Of a stretch of DNA of 64,000 bases, positions 16,735-25,891 are shown piece by piece; within the stretch, counting starts at the first letter, position 1; each line of letters starts with the position of its first letter. A program made the translations under genes and the position numbers. The notes beneath the pieces are model-generated. The model searched no databases, was not told the origin of the DNA, and saw nothing but the letters and a program-made list of their open reading frames with translations. The stretch comes from CAJCIT01 sp963771305 (GTDB lineage Bacteria; Acidobacteriota; Terriglobia; Bryobacterales; Bryobacteraceae), in contig CAVYTS010000014.1 of assembly GCA_963771305.1 (NCBI GenBank), forward strand, positions 1 through 64,000. The letters run 5' to 3'.

Positions 16735-18885
16735 CTATGCTTCAAGCTTTACGTCTCCTCGTGCTCGACTTACGCAGGGAAGCACGTACCCTTGTGCCTT
16801 CAATTCATCCGACAGTCCCACCTCCGATTCCATTCGAACGGTACCCTCAGTCAGCCTGGTGACACAGGTGCCACACTGGCCCTGGCGGCAACTATACGGA
16901 ATAGCGATTGCATTTTTCTCTGCCACTTCCAGCAATGTGAGGTCAGGGGGAATATCACACCTCAATCCTGACCGCGAGAATTCAGCCACGCCGATGGGCG
17001 GCAGGTCGCTCTCAGGAACACGAATGGTTTTCGGCGTGCCAAACCTCTCTTGTTTAATGTGCCTCCGGTCAACGCCCAACTCCTCAAGAGTCGCGATCGT
17101 GTCGTTCATGAAGGGCTCCGGACCGCAAAGATAGAATGCAGCTTCTTTCCTTCCCTTCACTATGTCCGATAGAACATCGCGGCACATGTGGCCGGCTAAG
17201 CCTGTCCAGCCAGCCTCTGGCCGCGTCAAGATGGTGAAGCAAGTGAAGCCTGTGAGCGATTGTTTGAGGCGCTCGATCTCTGCCTCGAAGATGATGTCTC
17301 GCTGCGTGCGCGCTGTATAAAGCAGTGTCACATCAGTATCAAGGCAGCGATCGTCGATAAACCGGAGTATCGAGATCATGGGCGTGATACCACTGCCTGC
17401 GGCCAACAGGACTATCTTTTTCTGGGTCCGTTCGTCGAAACAAAATTCCCCGACTGGCCCGATCGCCTCAACGGTAAGACCGATTGCAACACGGTCGTTA
17501 AGGAAGGCAGAGACCAATCCATCTTTCGCTCGTTTCGGCGTTATCTCGATATACCCGCTTTGGGTAGGAGATGAGGAGATCGTGTAAGACCGGATAACTT
17601 TCTCGCCGGACAACAGCCATGAGAATGTCATGAACTGGCCTGGCTTTGCTTTGAGCTTCGCTCCGTCCGGCAACCGGAAACGAAGACTTACGCAATCATG
17701 CGTTTGCCGTTCGATCCGGACGAGTTGAAGCACGAACGCGCTCGGCGGCGACAGTACGGTGTTATGGTCCGCCTGATCCGACTCGGGGAATGAAATCGGC
17801 CGTTTCGCGGGGGCGCTTTTCGGCCGCCGCATGACGAGAGTCCCTAAAGTGATGGTCACAAACAGAATCACACAGCCCGTCTGAATACTTCCGCGATCAA
17901 CTCGCTGCGAGGAGCCTTTCGCTTTGTCTGGAGAAACATTCCGGGGCTCGTCTCGAGACAATGGGCTGACCAAGGCGCTTTCGAGCCTGCGAGCCGCCAC
18001 GGCCTCTGGGGTTTGGGTCTTAGAAAGGAATCGGACGATTAGCTGAGCCTCCCCTGGTTTGAAGAACCCGTCCGTTCCGCGAGTATAGCCGACCATGCGC
18101 GTAACCGTGTCCTGCCAGTGCGACGGGCTGAACTTCGATTTGTAAACTCTGTCCAATTGATGACACCGGCCACAATGGCTATCGACAAGAGCCTTGCCGA
18201 CTGCCAGTTCCCCCTGCGAAGTCGAGCTATCGATAGAATCCCCAGCGACCAGGTAACTCAGGATCGTCTTTGCCTCGTCTTCCGAAATGTGAGACCCGGG
18301 CAGTGCCCGCATGCGGTTGACGGTCGACGACCAGCCTGTGGCGTCTTTACGCGCGCCAATTACGCGGTCGAGTGTGTGGCAGCGTGAACACTTCTTCTGC
18401 ATCAGCGTTTCTGAAGCGCGCAGATCAATATTTGGTGAGCTTACGCTGATGGCCGCTGGTGAAACGGCCTTCGCTGAAGTCGCGCGAAGAAGATAGGGGC
18501 CTGCTGCGAGCGCTACGAGGAGAAACGCCAGGCAGAATATGATTATGCCCAATGACGTTAGTGCGGAATAGAAGCTTTTGTAATAACGCGCGATGAGGAC
18601 TTTGACGAAGAGCAACGGCACTAGGGATATTGCGACTAGAACGTGAACTATTGCGCCCGGGGAGAGTTCCTCCGACGGGCTAGTGGTGCGCAAAGCCATG
18701 AAGTAGCTCATCAGACAAAAAAGCGCGATAAATAAGTAACCGCCCAGACGATGAGCCAGAATGAGGCGTTGACTCATTCGTGACGTCGTTAGCGCTCTAG
18801 AGGCATGGAATATGAGCCACACATTCAGAGCGGCAAGGAGCACAAACAGAACGCCCAAAGGTATGCTGATAGATGTGCTGGTCAT
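16735..18885 (-). CDS. Membrane c-haem/ferredoxin-reductase fusion oxidoreductase
   Basis: This is a single 716-residue chain. It has four N-terminal membrane helices (about 8-27, 46-65, 79-98, 108-131), two c-type haem sites (CSRCH 166-170; CGRCH 238-242) in a region of tandem small cytochromes, and a fifth hydrophobic helix (about 337-352). A ferredoxin-NADP-reductase-type module follows, with the FAD motif R432-S-Y-T and the nucleotide motif GSGITP at 497-502. It ends in a plant-type 2Fe-2S ferredoxin domain with C666-x4-C671-x2-C674-x29-C704. The architecture could carry electrons between NAD(P)H, a 2Fe-2S centre and haems, but the haems and the flavin must be on opposite membrane faces or bridged; direction is unknown. 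There is no convincing terminator downstream, and no GGGAATA promoter upstream. Confidence 0.85.
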   Translation of the reverse strand: MTSTSISIPLGVLFVLLAALNVWLIFHASRALTTSRMSQRLILAHRLGGYLFIALFCLMSYFMALRTTSPSEELSPGAIVHVLVAISLVPLLFVKVLIARYYKSFYSALTSLGIIIFCLAFLLVALAAGPYLLRATSAKAVSPAAISVSSPNIDLRASETLMQKKCSRCHTLDRVIGARKDATGWSSTVNRMRALPGSHISEDEAKTILSYLVAGDSIDSSTSQGELAVGKALVDSHCGRCHQLDRVYKSKFSPSHWQDTVTRMVGYTRGTDGFFKPGEAQLIVRFLSKTQTPEAVAARRLESALVSPLSRDEPRNVSPDKAKGSSQRVDRGSIQTGCVILFVTITLGTLVMRRPKSAPAKRPISFPESDQADHNTVLSPPSAFVLQLVRIERQTHDCVSLRFRLPDGAKLKAKPGQFMTFSWLLSGEKVIRSYTISSSPTQSGYIEITPKRAKDGLVSAFLNDRVAIGLTVEAIGPVGEFCFDERTQKKIVLLAAGSGITPMISILRFIDDRCLDTDVTLLYTARTQRDIIFEAEIERLKQSLTGFTCFTILTRPEAGWTGLAGHMCRDVLSDIVKGRKEAAFYLCGPEPFMNDTIATLEELGVDRRHIKQERFGTPKTIRVPESDLPPIGVAEFSRSGLRCDIPPDLTLLEVAEKNAIAIPYSCRQGQCGTCVTRLTEGTVRMESEVGLSDELKAQGYVLPCVSRARGDVKLEA

Positions 18886-19156
18886 TTTTGTTATGCTGGG
18901 CGCCTACGGGGTTGGAGACAGAGGTGCGGAGTACGTTGTTTCTCTTGAACTGATCAGTTCAGTTGAGGACCGGACGAACGGGTTGGAATCATACCGACAA
19001 CGTCGACTTTAGAGTACGGTGCGAACCAGTATGGTCGCCCCGCGACAATCAAAGATCGGAACCTCACCTCTGCTATCAAGCCCTGGTGCATCTTCACACT
19101 GTCGTCAGGGCCCCGAGGATATTTGCAAGCCTGCGGGGCTGGCGTGGTAAGTTGGC

Positions 19157-19540
19157 TTAGCGGACTTCGGAAAATGCCAAGCCCCAGTTGTCTCCCGGAT
19201 AGAACCAGGTACGTAAGGCAGGCGGTTGTCCGTTTTGCATCTCCCAGAAAGTAAAACTGCTATCATCCGTAGACTTTGTCCGGTATGCGGGATGGGCTAA
19301 GATCGTCATCTCGATTTTCGTTTCGCTAGCATTGTAGACTTGCAAAACATCACGGTCGATTTGGGAGTCGAAGATCTTTATCACGTACTGGCCCGGTTCA
19401 AGGGCTTTCCCATGAATCTGGATTGTTTGATGAACAGTAATTACTGTCTTCTTATTTACCTCACTCGCTTTGGCTAATGGCGCGAGCGTAATTGCCAGCA
19501 TGAGTCCCAAGCCGGCTAGTCTAGTAACTGTTTTAGTCAT
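19157..19540 (-). CDS. Small exported protein, function unknown
   Basis: This 127-residue protein has a signal peptide (MTKTVTRLAGLGLMLAITLA, cleavage near AKA-SE). The mature part is rich in beta-type segments (VHQTIQIHGKALEPGQYVIK; FTFWEMQNGQPPALRTWFYP), a pattern seen in acidobacterial small exported proteins of unknown role. I chose the ATG at 19540, which follows AAAAGGACA; the frame is open for 20 more codons upstream without signal character. A GGGAATA-type promoter lies about 110 nt upstream on the same strand. Confidence 0.7.
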   Translation of the reverse strand: MTKTVTRLAGLGLMLAITLAPLAKASEVNKKTVITVHQTIQIHGKALEPGQYVIKIFDSQIDRDVLQVYNASETKIEMTILAHPAYRTKSTDDSSFTFWEMQNGQPPALRTWFYPGDNWGLAFSEVR

Positions 19541-19649
19541 GATTGTCCTTTTAGATTGTGCGGTTGATTCTCCTGATCGAAACTCCTGCCTGCAATTCAA
19601 CTCATCTTGTGAGGGAGGCTTTCAGAATCATTTGGATCTTCTGATGTGC

Positions 19650-19678
19650 TGTACCGTCGTGGACGTCAAAATATTCCC
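19650..19678 (-). promoter_or_regulatory. ECF-type promoter (GGGAATA motif)
   Basis: Minus strand: GGGAATATTTT, 14 nt, TACAG (-10 CGGTAC). It is oriented toward the small exported protein, leaving a leader of about 100 nt. Nothing else is evident in 19679-19950. Confidence 0.65.
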
Positions 19679-19950
19679 AGCAGTGGTTTGATGAGCCGGC
19701 CAGCGCGGACGCGGAGGCGTTACGACAATTACTGACGCCACGGGTGGCGGGGTTGCCGCGATGATTCGCTGTGCGGAGATCGGGCTGCGGATCGTGTTAT
19801 ACGTGGATCAGGAGATGGCCGGCGCTGAGACTTAGGATTTGAGACGCTCCCCTCTGGCAGCATTTGCATCACAACCCTTGTTTGGACGTGGCCAGTGGAC
19901 TTGGTTGGGGAGTAGCGTGCCTCCTAAGATGGAAATGACATCGGTCGCCA

Positions 19951-20909
19951 ATGAACGCCCAAAGCGACAAACAGCACGCAGATCCGCTTTCGCCGCCGCA
20001 TCCGGTGGCGCCATATCACGATCCGGAGCGTGAAGCGTGGGTGCTAAGCCGGTATGCGGACGTCCTTACAGCCTTTCGTGAACCAAGGCTGCGGATGGGG
20101 AAAGGACAAAGCGAAGATCTGCCAGAGATTAGCGACACGAACCAGCAGTTGCGGAATCGCTCAGCGACTGTGGCCGCACTCGAGCCTGGCTCAGTGGCAA
20201 GCGCAGGTGGAACCTTTAGCATTCGCGTTAATCGACCGGATGCCCAGCAGACGACCTGTCGATATTGTCCAGGAATTTGCCCGCCCCTGGTCTCTCGGCG
20301 TCGCCACGATCATGACCGGAGCCAATCCGGCCGACAGCGAGCGCTTGGAGACCCTGGCGGCACAAATTTCGCTGGCTACGGCCGACCCTTCTAATTCTGC
20401 TCTGGGGCGTGATGTGACGGCGGCGAATACCGAGCTGAAGCGGTGACTGCAGAATAGCGCTATTCCCATGAGCGGCCCGGCGTTCGTGGCCCTATCGCGG
20501 ACGCAGCCTTGCTTCCTGCCAAATGCGTGGCTTGCATTGCTGCGTCATCCTTCTGAATTGGCTCGCCTGCGTGCTGAACCGGGTCTGATGCCAAGAGCAA
20601 TCGAAGAACTGCTCCTACGCCGGGATTGCTCGGAAAGTCTCGCAGCATGCCATTGCAACGATGAATCTCGGACCTATATCCATTACCCAAGGGGAACGCG
20701 TCATCCTCATGGTGGCTTCCGCCAACCGCGATCCGGAACAATTTCCGGTCCCGGATCGCCTGGATTTGACGCGTCGGATCTCCGGCCATGTCGCATTCGG
20801 GTTCGGCCCCCACTCTTGCGCCGCAGCATCTCTGATCCGCACAATGGCTGCTGTGGCGACAAGCGCGTTCGTCGAAAGATTTGCTGAAGCCCAAAGCAAC
20901 GACGCATAG
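19951..20909 (+). pseudogene. Cytochrome P450, decayed
   Basis: The remains of a bacterial cytochrome P450 are spread over several frames. The N-terminus (DPLSPPHPVAPYHDPEREAW, VLSRYADVLTAFREPRL) runs from the ATG at 19951. A second frame carries WQAQVEPLAFALIDRMPSRR and RPWSLGVATIMTGANPADSE. A third carries GPAFVALSRTQPCFLPNAWL and LRHPSELARLRAEPG. The haem loop FGFGPHSCAAASLIRTMA (Cys codon at 20817-20819) sits in the last frame, which stops at 20909. At least three shifts, plus loss of parts of the ExxR region, make it non-functional; total length is also below the 1.15-1.2 kb usual for the family. Confidence 0.85.
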
Positions 20910-21157
20910 AATGGCACGGGGGATCCGGGTTTCGTTGGGCTGCATCGCTGTATGTACTCCTTGCCAAGGCGCCGGTGAGCTGACCTGCGGTCGAAAACTG
21001 GGGATGGCGACGTGCCTTGAATCGATGCTGAACGCCACTTGACCGTGAGGGCGTCACCTCAAGGCGAGGCGTTCGTTCAAACACGTTTTGTTGAGAAAAA
21101 ATGGTCAGCAGCGAGCGCTTTCACTGATTCCGGGCGCGAAAAAAGCTCACCAGCAAC

Positions 21158-21187
21158 GGGAATATTTCACTAGGCGCAGCGGTGCTG
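21158..21187 (+). promoter_or_regulatory. ECF-type promoter (GGGAATA motif)
   Basis: GGGAATATTTC, 14 nt, TGCTG (-10 CGGTGC). Its -10 lies only 6-12 nt before the GTG at 21192, so the transcript would be almost leaderless or translation starts further down. Confidence 0.6.
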
Positions 21188-21191
21188 CTGA

Positions 21192-22278
21192 GTGAAGCAG
21201 GTTGAAAAGCCTGGTGGGAGAAAAAGAACGCAATTGCCTTGTCGGATCAGAGAGAATTCGAATAAAGATGGAACCGATCGCCGGGGATTCTTGAAGTGTA
21301 TGGCCTGGGCCGGCACGGGCCTGAGTTGGACTGTAAGCGGAGGACTACTCAGTTCGAAAGTCCTTGGTCAAACGCCGAACCACCAAATGGGCGGAAGTGC
21401 GGGTTTCAGCTTCGTTCAGATCAGCGACAGTCATATCGGTTTCATCAAAGAAGCGAACAAGGATGTCACCGCGACCTTACAAGAAGCAATCAGCAAGATC
21501 AACGGGCTTAAGCGTACACCGGACTTTCTGATTCATACAGGTGGCTTAAGCCATCTCTCAAGGCCAATCGAATTCGACACCCTCGATCAGGTGTTACGGT
21601 CTGCCAAATCCGGGCAAACGTTCTTTGTGCCGGGTGAACATGACATGCTCGCCGACAACGGACAGCACTATTTGGAACGCTACGGAAAAGGCACTAAGGG
21701 AGCAGGCTGGTACAGCTTTCAGCATAAGGGAGTACATTTCATCGGTCTTGTGAACGTAATTGATCCGAAGCCGGGCGGTCTTGGAACGCTTGGCGCTTGG
21801 CGCAGAACAACTGCGTTGGCTTCAAAAGGATCTCTCGGGGCAATCCAGCAGTACTCCGATTGTCGTTTTTGCTCACATTCCATTGTGGGCGGTATATCCC
21901 GAGTGGGGATGGGGCACGGACGATGGATTGACGGCTTTGTCGCATATGAAGCGGTTCGGCTCAGTGACCGTTTTAAACGGACACACTCACCAGACCATAC
22001 AGAAGATAGAAGGTAACGTTTTCTACCATACCGCGATGTCGACCGCGTTTCCCCAGCCTAAGCCCGGGACAGCGCCTTCGCCGGGTCCCATGAAAGTCCC
22101 GGCAGAGCAATTGCGCGACGTGCTGGGCATCACTCACGTGAACTACGTAGCCGGTAACCACGAGCTCGCCGTTGTTGATTCCATCCTGGCGATGACTTCT
22201 TCACCGCGGGCAAGCGTCAAAGACACCCACGGAGGCCATGCAGCTCCCCCTTGGTCAGATGGAGTCTCTTCGCCTTGA
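21192..22278 (+). pseudogene. Tat-exported metallophosphoesterase, frameshifted copy
   Basis: This is a paralogue of the intact gene at 29215-30147. It has a twin-arginine motif (DRRGFLK) and signal segment, then calcineurin-type motifs: DSH in VQISDSHIGF, GEHD, FAHIPLW and NGHTHQ. Two lesions stand out. CTTGGCG is duplicated in tandem (21789-21795 and 21796-21802), shifting the frame; removing one copy restores GLGTLGAEQLRWLQKDL. In addition the metal-bridging GD motif reads GG (LIHTGGLSH here, LIHTGDLTH in the paralogue), so even the unshifted protein would lack a key ligand. The C-terminal half runs in the second frame to the stop at 22278. The start is probably the GTG at 21192 or a TTG at 21234; no in-frame ATG exists. 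Confidence 0.88.
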
Positions 22279-22461
22279 TCCTGGTAGGCGATGATCTCCT
22301 CCTCCATGCACCCGAAAACTCCAATTGCTCAAAGACTGTACGGTTTGACCCAGTCGCAAGGTCGATCTCGACCAATCAGGATGTATTGTGCGGACGCGCG
22401 CACCGAACTTACGCCTTCCGTTCAGACCGCGCCGCCGCTCCGCACAAATATTCGCAGTGAC

Positions 22462-22490
22462 GGGAATATTTCGCGTGCCATTTCAGTAGT
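22462..22490 (+). promoter_or_regulatory. ECF-type promoter (GGGAATA motif)
   Basis: GGGAATATTTC, 14 nt, TAGTG (-10 CAGTAG). It lies about 75 nt before the ferritin-like gene. Confidence 0.65.
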
Positions 22491-22563
22491 GCTAGTTGAA
22501 TGCGCGTGAGACAGCGCTCCCAGAGCGGTGCAGGCGCACGAACGACCATTCTTCAGGAGAATC

Positions 22564-23583
22564 ATGAAAAACAATAACTTGACGCAGTCTAAGAACCGCC
22601 GTTCCTTCTTACGAGGTACTCTCGCCACGGGAGCGGCCATGATGGGGGCGGGCGCCCTTGTCAAAACCAAGCTGTTAGCGGGTCAAGCTTCGCTCAACAG
22701 AGGCGATGTTGCGATCTTAAGACTTCTGGCCGCGGCAGAGCTCGTTGAAGCAGACCTGTGGCAGCAGTATACGGAGCTTGGCGGCGTGACGAGCGGCACA
22801 CAAAACAATTACCAACTGGCCCTTCAGTTTTTGGACGGCGATGCGTCCCAGTACATCACAAGCAATACACTCGACGAGGTCAGTCACGCGGCCTTTATCA
22901 ACGCCTACCTGGAATCCAAGGGCGAGGAACCAGTTAACCTGGACAGGTTTCGGAACTTGCCGAGCAGCCAGGCAACCGGCGCTAAGGACATCGGGCGGCT
23001 CACCAACCTCATGAAACTGAACGTGGATACGAGCTGGTATATTCGCGACCGCAGTACAACCAATCCCGATTTCGGCGCCAAATTCCAACAGGCGCTCAGT
23101 ATTGTCAATCGAACGGCCATCCCAAGGAGCGATGCCGACTTTGAGGGCTCCGATCATATCCAGGTGATCGCCAACATCGCTGCGTTCCACTTTGGGTTCA
23201 TCGAGGAAACCGGCTCCAGTCTCTACGCGACGCTCAGCCAGAAGGTGTCCAGTCTGGAAGTATTGAAAATCACGCTAAGTATCGGTGGCGACGAGATACG
23301 ACACTTTGGAGAGTGGATGGACTTCGCGGGAAACGCTGTTCAGGGCGCCCCATTCTCCTTCGCCAATTCTCAGACACCCGTGAGGGATCATGGCCTAACA
23401 TTTCCGGATTTCAATAGTACCCCGGGCGGTCCGCTCTTCCAGACGAACCTCATCTTCCCGGTTCCGTGCGACTTCATAAGCCCTGACCTTCCGCTCTGTG
23501 CGGTAATTCGGCCAATAGGTCCGGGGCAGATAGACGCTAACAGTCCGTGGTTAAAGTCGGGCATAGGTCATAAAACATTTTGA
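22564..23583 (+). CDS. Tat-exported ferritin-like domain protein, 3' end replaced by an IS
   Basis: This 339-residue protein has a twin-arginine-type leader (NRRSFLRGTLATGAAMMGAG) followed by a ferritin-like helical bundle. It shows the metal-ligand-type residues of this exported family (LLAAAELVEADLWQQY; LDEVSHAAFINAYLESKG; FIEETGSSLY; GGDEIRHFGEW). Such proteins occur in stress and desiccation contexts; iron handling is inferred. The ATG at 22564 follows CAGGAGAATC. The last 13 codons (after GQIDAN) and the stop lie inside the IS1182-type element that begins at 23541, so the native C-terminus has been displaced to after 25057. Confidence 0.8.
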   Translation: MKNNNLTQSKNRRSFLRGTLATGAAMMGAGALVKTKLLAGQASLNRGDVAILRLLAAAELVEADLWQQYTELGGVTSGTQNNYQLALQFLDGDASQYITSNTLDEVSHAAFINAYLESKGEEPVNLDRFRNLPSSQATGAKDIGRLTNLMKLNVDTSWYIRDRSTTNPDFGAKFQQALSIVNRTAIPRSDADFEGSDHIQVIANIAAFHFGFIEETGSSLYATLSQKVSSLEVLKITLSIGGDEIRHFGEWMDFAGNAVQGAPFSFANSQTPVRDHGLTFPDFNSTPGGPLFQTNLIFPVPCDFISPDLPLCAVIRPIGPGQIDANSPWLKSGIGHKTF

Positions 23584-25056
23584 TGTAGAAATGTTTCGGC
23601 TTAGAATGGATCATGGCGATGGGAACCCGGAAGGATCGTGAGCGGCAGGAGATGTTGTGGATGGCCACCGCGGAGATCCGTGCGACCGCCGCACACCCGT
23701 TCTACGTCCGCCTGAACGAGCTATTGGACAGCAACAGATTTGATGAGCTCGTGGAAACCGAATGCCGGGGATTCTACGCCCGTAAGATGGGTCGCCCCAG
23801 CCTGACACCGGGCATCTACTTTCGGCTGCTGCTGGTAGGCTACTTCGAAGGAATTGATTCGGAACGCGGGATCGCCTGGCGGTCGGAGGATTCGCTGTCC
23901 TTACGGCGGTTTCTGGGAATCAGTCTGGATGAAGAGACGCCGGACCACTCGACGATCTCGCGGACGCGGCGGCTGATCGACTTGGAGACACACCAGAAGG
24001 TATTCACATGGGTACTGGAGTTGGTTGCCAAAGAGGGTTTGCTGAAAGGTAACACGATTGGGATTGATGCGACAACGCTGGAAGCCAATGCCGCCCTGCG
24101 CAGCATCGTACGACGGGAGAGCGGGGAGAGCTATGAAGAGTTTCTGAAGAAGCTGGCCAAGGAGGCCGGGATTGAGACGCCGACGCGAGAGCAGTTGGCG
24201 CAAATGGATCGGAAGCGGAAGAAGAAGATGTCCAATGAGGAATGGACCAATCCACACGATCCGGACGCCAAGATCACCAAGATGAAAGATGGGTCTACAC
24301 ACCTGGCGCACAAGGCTGAGCATGCGGTAGACATGGAGACTGGAGCGGTGGTGGCGGTAACGCTGCAGGGAGCCGATCAGGGCGACACGACGACGATCGT
24401 GGAGACATTGTCCCAAGCGGGGACGCAGATAGCGGAAGTCGCTGTGGCGGTCAACAACGAGGAAGCGGGCGAGAGGGTGAATCCGGAAGGGCCGGCGGAA
24501 CTGGTGACGGACAAAGGCTATCACAGCAATGCGGTATTGAAAGACCTGAAGGAAGTGGGAGTGCGGAGCTACATACCGGAACCGGATCGTGGCCAGCGCA
24601 ACTGGGCCGGCAAGGCAACCGAACAAGCGGCTGTGTATGGCAATCGGCGGCGTATACGAGGAGTCCGCGGCAAGCGGTTGCTGAAGCAGCGCGGCGAGAA
24701 GTTAGAGCGATCATTTGCGCACCTGTACGAAACCGGAGGCATGAGACGGACGCACCTGCGTGGGCACAAGAACATACTCAAACGCTTGGTTGTGCATGCC
24801 GGAGCGTGTAACTTGGGCTTGATCATGCGGCAGCGCACGCAAGTGGGCACGCCGCGAGGTCTGCAGGACCGTGGGAGCGCCATTTTAGCGATTCAGGTGC
24901 TTATTATGCTCGCAGAAACGCTAACAGTACTCGATATTGAGTGCATGGACTCATTCCAAGGTCAATCCGACGACCGAAGGCCACGCCGCACCGATTCCTT
25001 TCGTCCGCGATGCACTCACTACTCAGCCTGAAAAACGGCCCTTTAGCCACGGGCTG
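23541..25056 (+). mobile_element. IS1182-type insertion sequence
   Basis: The ends CAGTCCGTGGTTAAAG (23541-23556) and, inverted, CAGCCCGTGGCTAAAG (25041-25056) match at 14 of 16 positions. The flanks are CTAA (23537-23540) and CTAG (25057-25060), compatible with a 3-4 bp target duplication. One transposase gene fills the element. Confidence 0.75.
23613..25031 (+). CDS. IS1182 family transposase
   Basis: This 472-residue DDE transposase is the only gene of the element. The N-terminal DUF772-type domain (FDELVETECRGFYARKMGRP, SLTPGIYFRLLLVGYFEGID) is followed by the catalytic DDE_Tnp_1-type domain, with first Asp in GNTIGIDATTLEANA, second in ELVTDKGYHSN and Glu region in GEKLERSFAHLYETGG. The reading frame is intact and of normal length for IS1182, so the element may still be mobile. 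The ATG at 23613 follows the left terminal repeat by about 55 nt. Confidence 0.92.
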   Translation: MAMGTRKDRERQEMLWMATAEIRATAAHPFYVRLNELLDSNRFDELVETECRGFYARKMGRPSLTPGIYFRLLLVGYFEGIDSERGIAWRSEDSLSLRRFLGISLDEETPDHSTISRTRRLIDLETHQKVFTWVLELVAKEGLLKGNTIGIDATTLEANAALRSIVRRESGESYEEFLKKLAKEAGIETPTREQLAQMDRKRKKKMSNEEWTNPHDPDAKITKMKDGSTHLAHKAEHAVDMETGAVVAVTLQGADQGDTTTIVETLSQAGTQIAEVAVAVNNEEAGERVNPEGPAELVTDKGYHSNAVLKDLKEVGVRSYIPEPDRGQRNWAGKATEQAAVYGNRRRIRGVRGKRLLKQRGEKLERSFAHLYETGGMRRTHLRGHKNILKRLVVHAGACNLGLIMRQRTQVGTPRGLQDRGSAILAIQVLIMLAETLTVLDIECMDSFQGQSDDRRPRRTDSFRPRCTHYSA

Positions 25057-25273
25057 CTAGGGCGCTGGTGTCGGCCTTTTGTGCCGAGAGACAGCGCTTT
25101 TTTGCGAGCTGCATCGTGGTGAAGCAACGGTTCCGCAGCCTCGACACGGCCGGGAGCTGCCCGTGAAGCTGAAGGGATACTAATTACGGTCCGACGTGCA
25201 GTGAGTTATCCCACGCCGTGTTTGGGTAACTCACTCCACAGCTTAAGGTCAGAGTGTTTTTGTGGAGAATTTA

Positions 25274-25891
25274 ATGAAACATCGGTTTATATTATGTTTT
25301 TGGCCGTGTGTTCTTATGGCCTCTGCAGCTGCGCTGCCGGCAGACGCCACGGTTATCAGCTTTGATACCCAAGCGGCTAGCGACGGAGGCAATCTTACCG
25401 GCATTCCCGATTCGCCTCTGACCATTGGCATAGCCACCTTCACGGGTGGCGAGTTGCGTGGCGGCGAAGTTGGACTGAATGCCGACCAAACAGGCGTTTA
25501 CGCAAGCGAAGGCCTGTTTGGTTCGGGCGAAACCAATCCCTTGCAGATTACATTCGCCTTGCCGATAAACGATTTCAGTGTCTATGTTGTCAATGCCGAG
25601 AGTGTGCAGAGCTACACCGTCTCAGATAACTTAGGTGATTCGGTCACAATGTCATTAGCCTCTAGCGCCAACTTGGGTGCAGCTACCTTCTCTCTGCCAG
25701 GCACTAACATAGCGAGCGTGACCATCACCTCTGCCAACGCCGACGCTTGGGACTTTGCAATCGACGATACGACCTTCACCACGGCTATTTCCACCCCGGA
25801 ACCCGAATCGTTCTTACTAGTGGGCGCTGGTTTACTGTTCCTGGCGGCAGCCTGCCGCAAGCAGTTGGGCGCGTTGCTGCGAAATCGTTGA
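25274..25891 (+). CDS. PEP-CTERM protein, exported
   Basis: This 205-residue protein has a signal peptide (about 1-24, to PADA). Its beta-rich middle has no enzyme motif (SFDTQAASDGGNLTGIPDSP, ASVTITSANADAWDFAIDDT). The C-terminal sorting signal has TPEPES, a hydrophobic helix (FLLVGAGLLFLAAA) and a basic tail (CRKQLGALLRNR). PEP-CTERM proteins are processed by exosortase (EpsH-type) and linked to exopolysaccharide; the sortase gene is not in this window. The ATG at 25274 follows GGAG by seven bases. There is no GGGAATA promoter in the 240 bp upstream, which are part of IS flank. Confidence 0.88.
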   Translation: MKHRFILCFWPCVLMASAAALPADATVISFDTQAASDGGNLTGIPDSPLTIGIATFTGGELRGGEVGLNADQTGVYASEGLFGSGETNPLQITFALPINDFSVYVVNAESVQSYTVSDNLGDSVTMSLASSANLGAATFSLPGTNIASVTITSANADAWDFAIDDTTFTTAISTPEPESFLLVGAGLLFLAAACRKQLGALLRNR

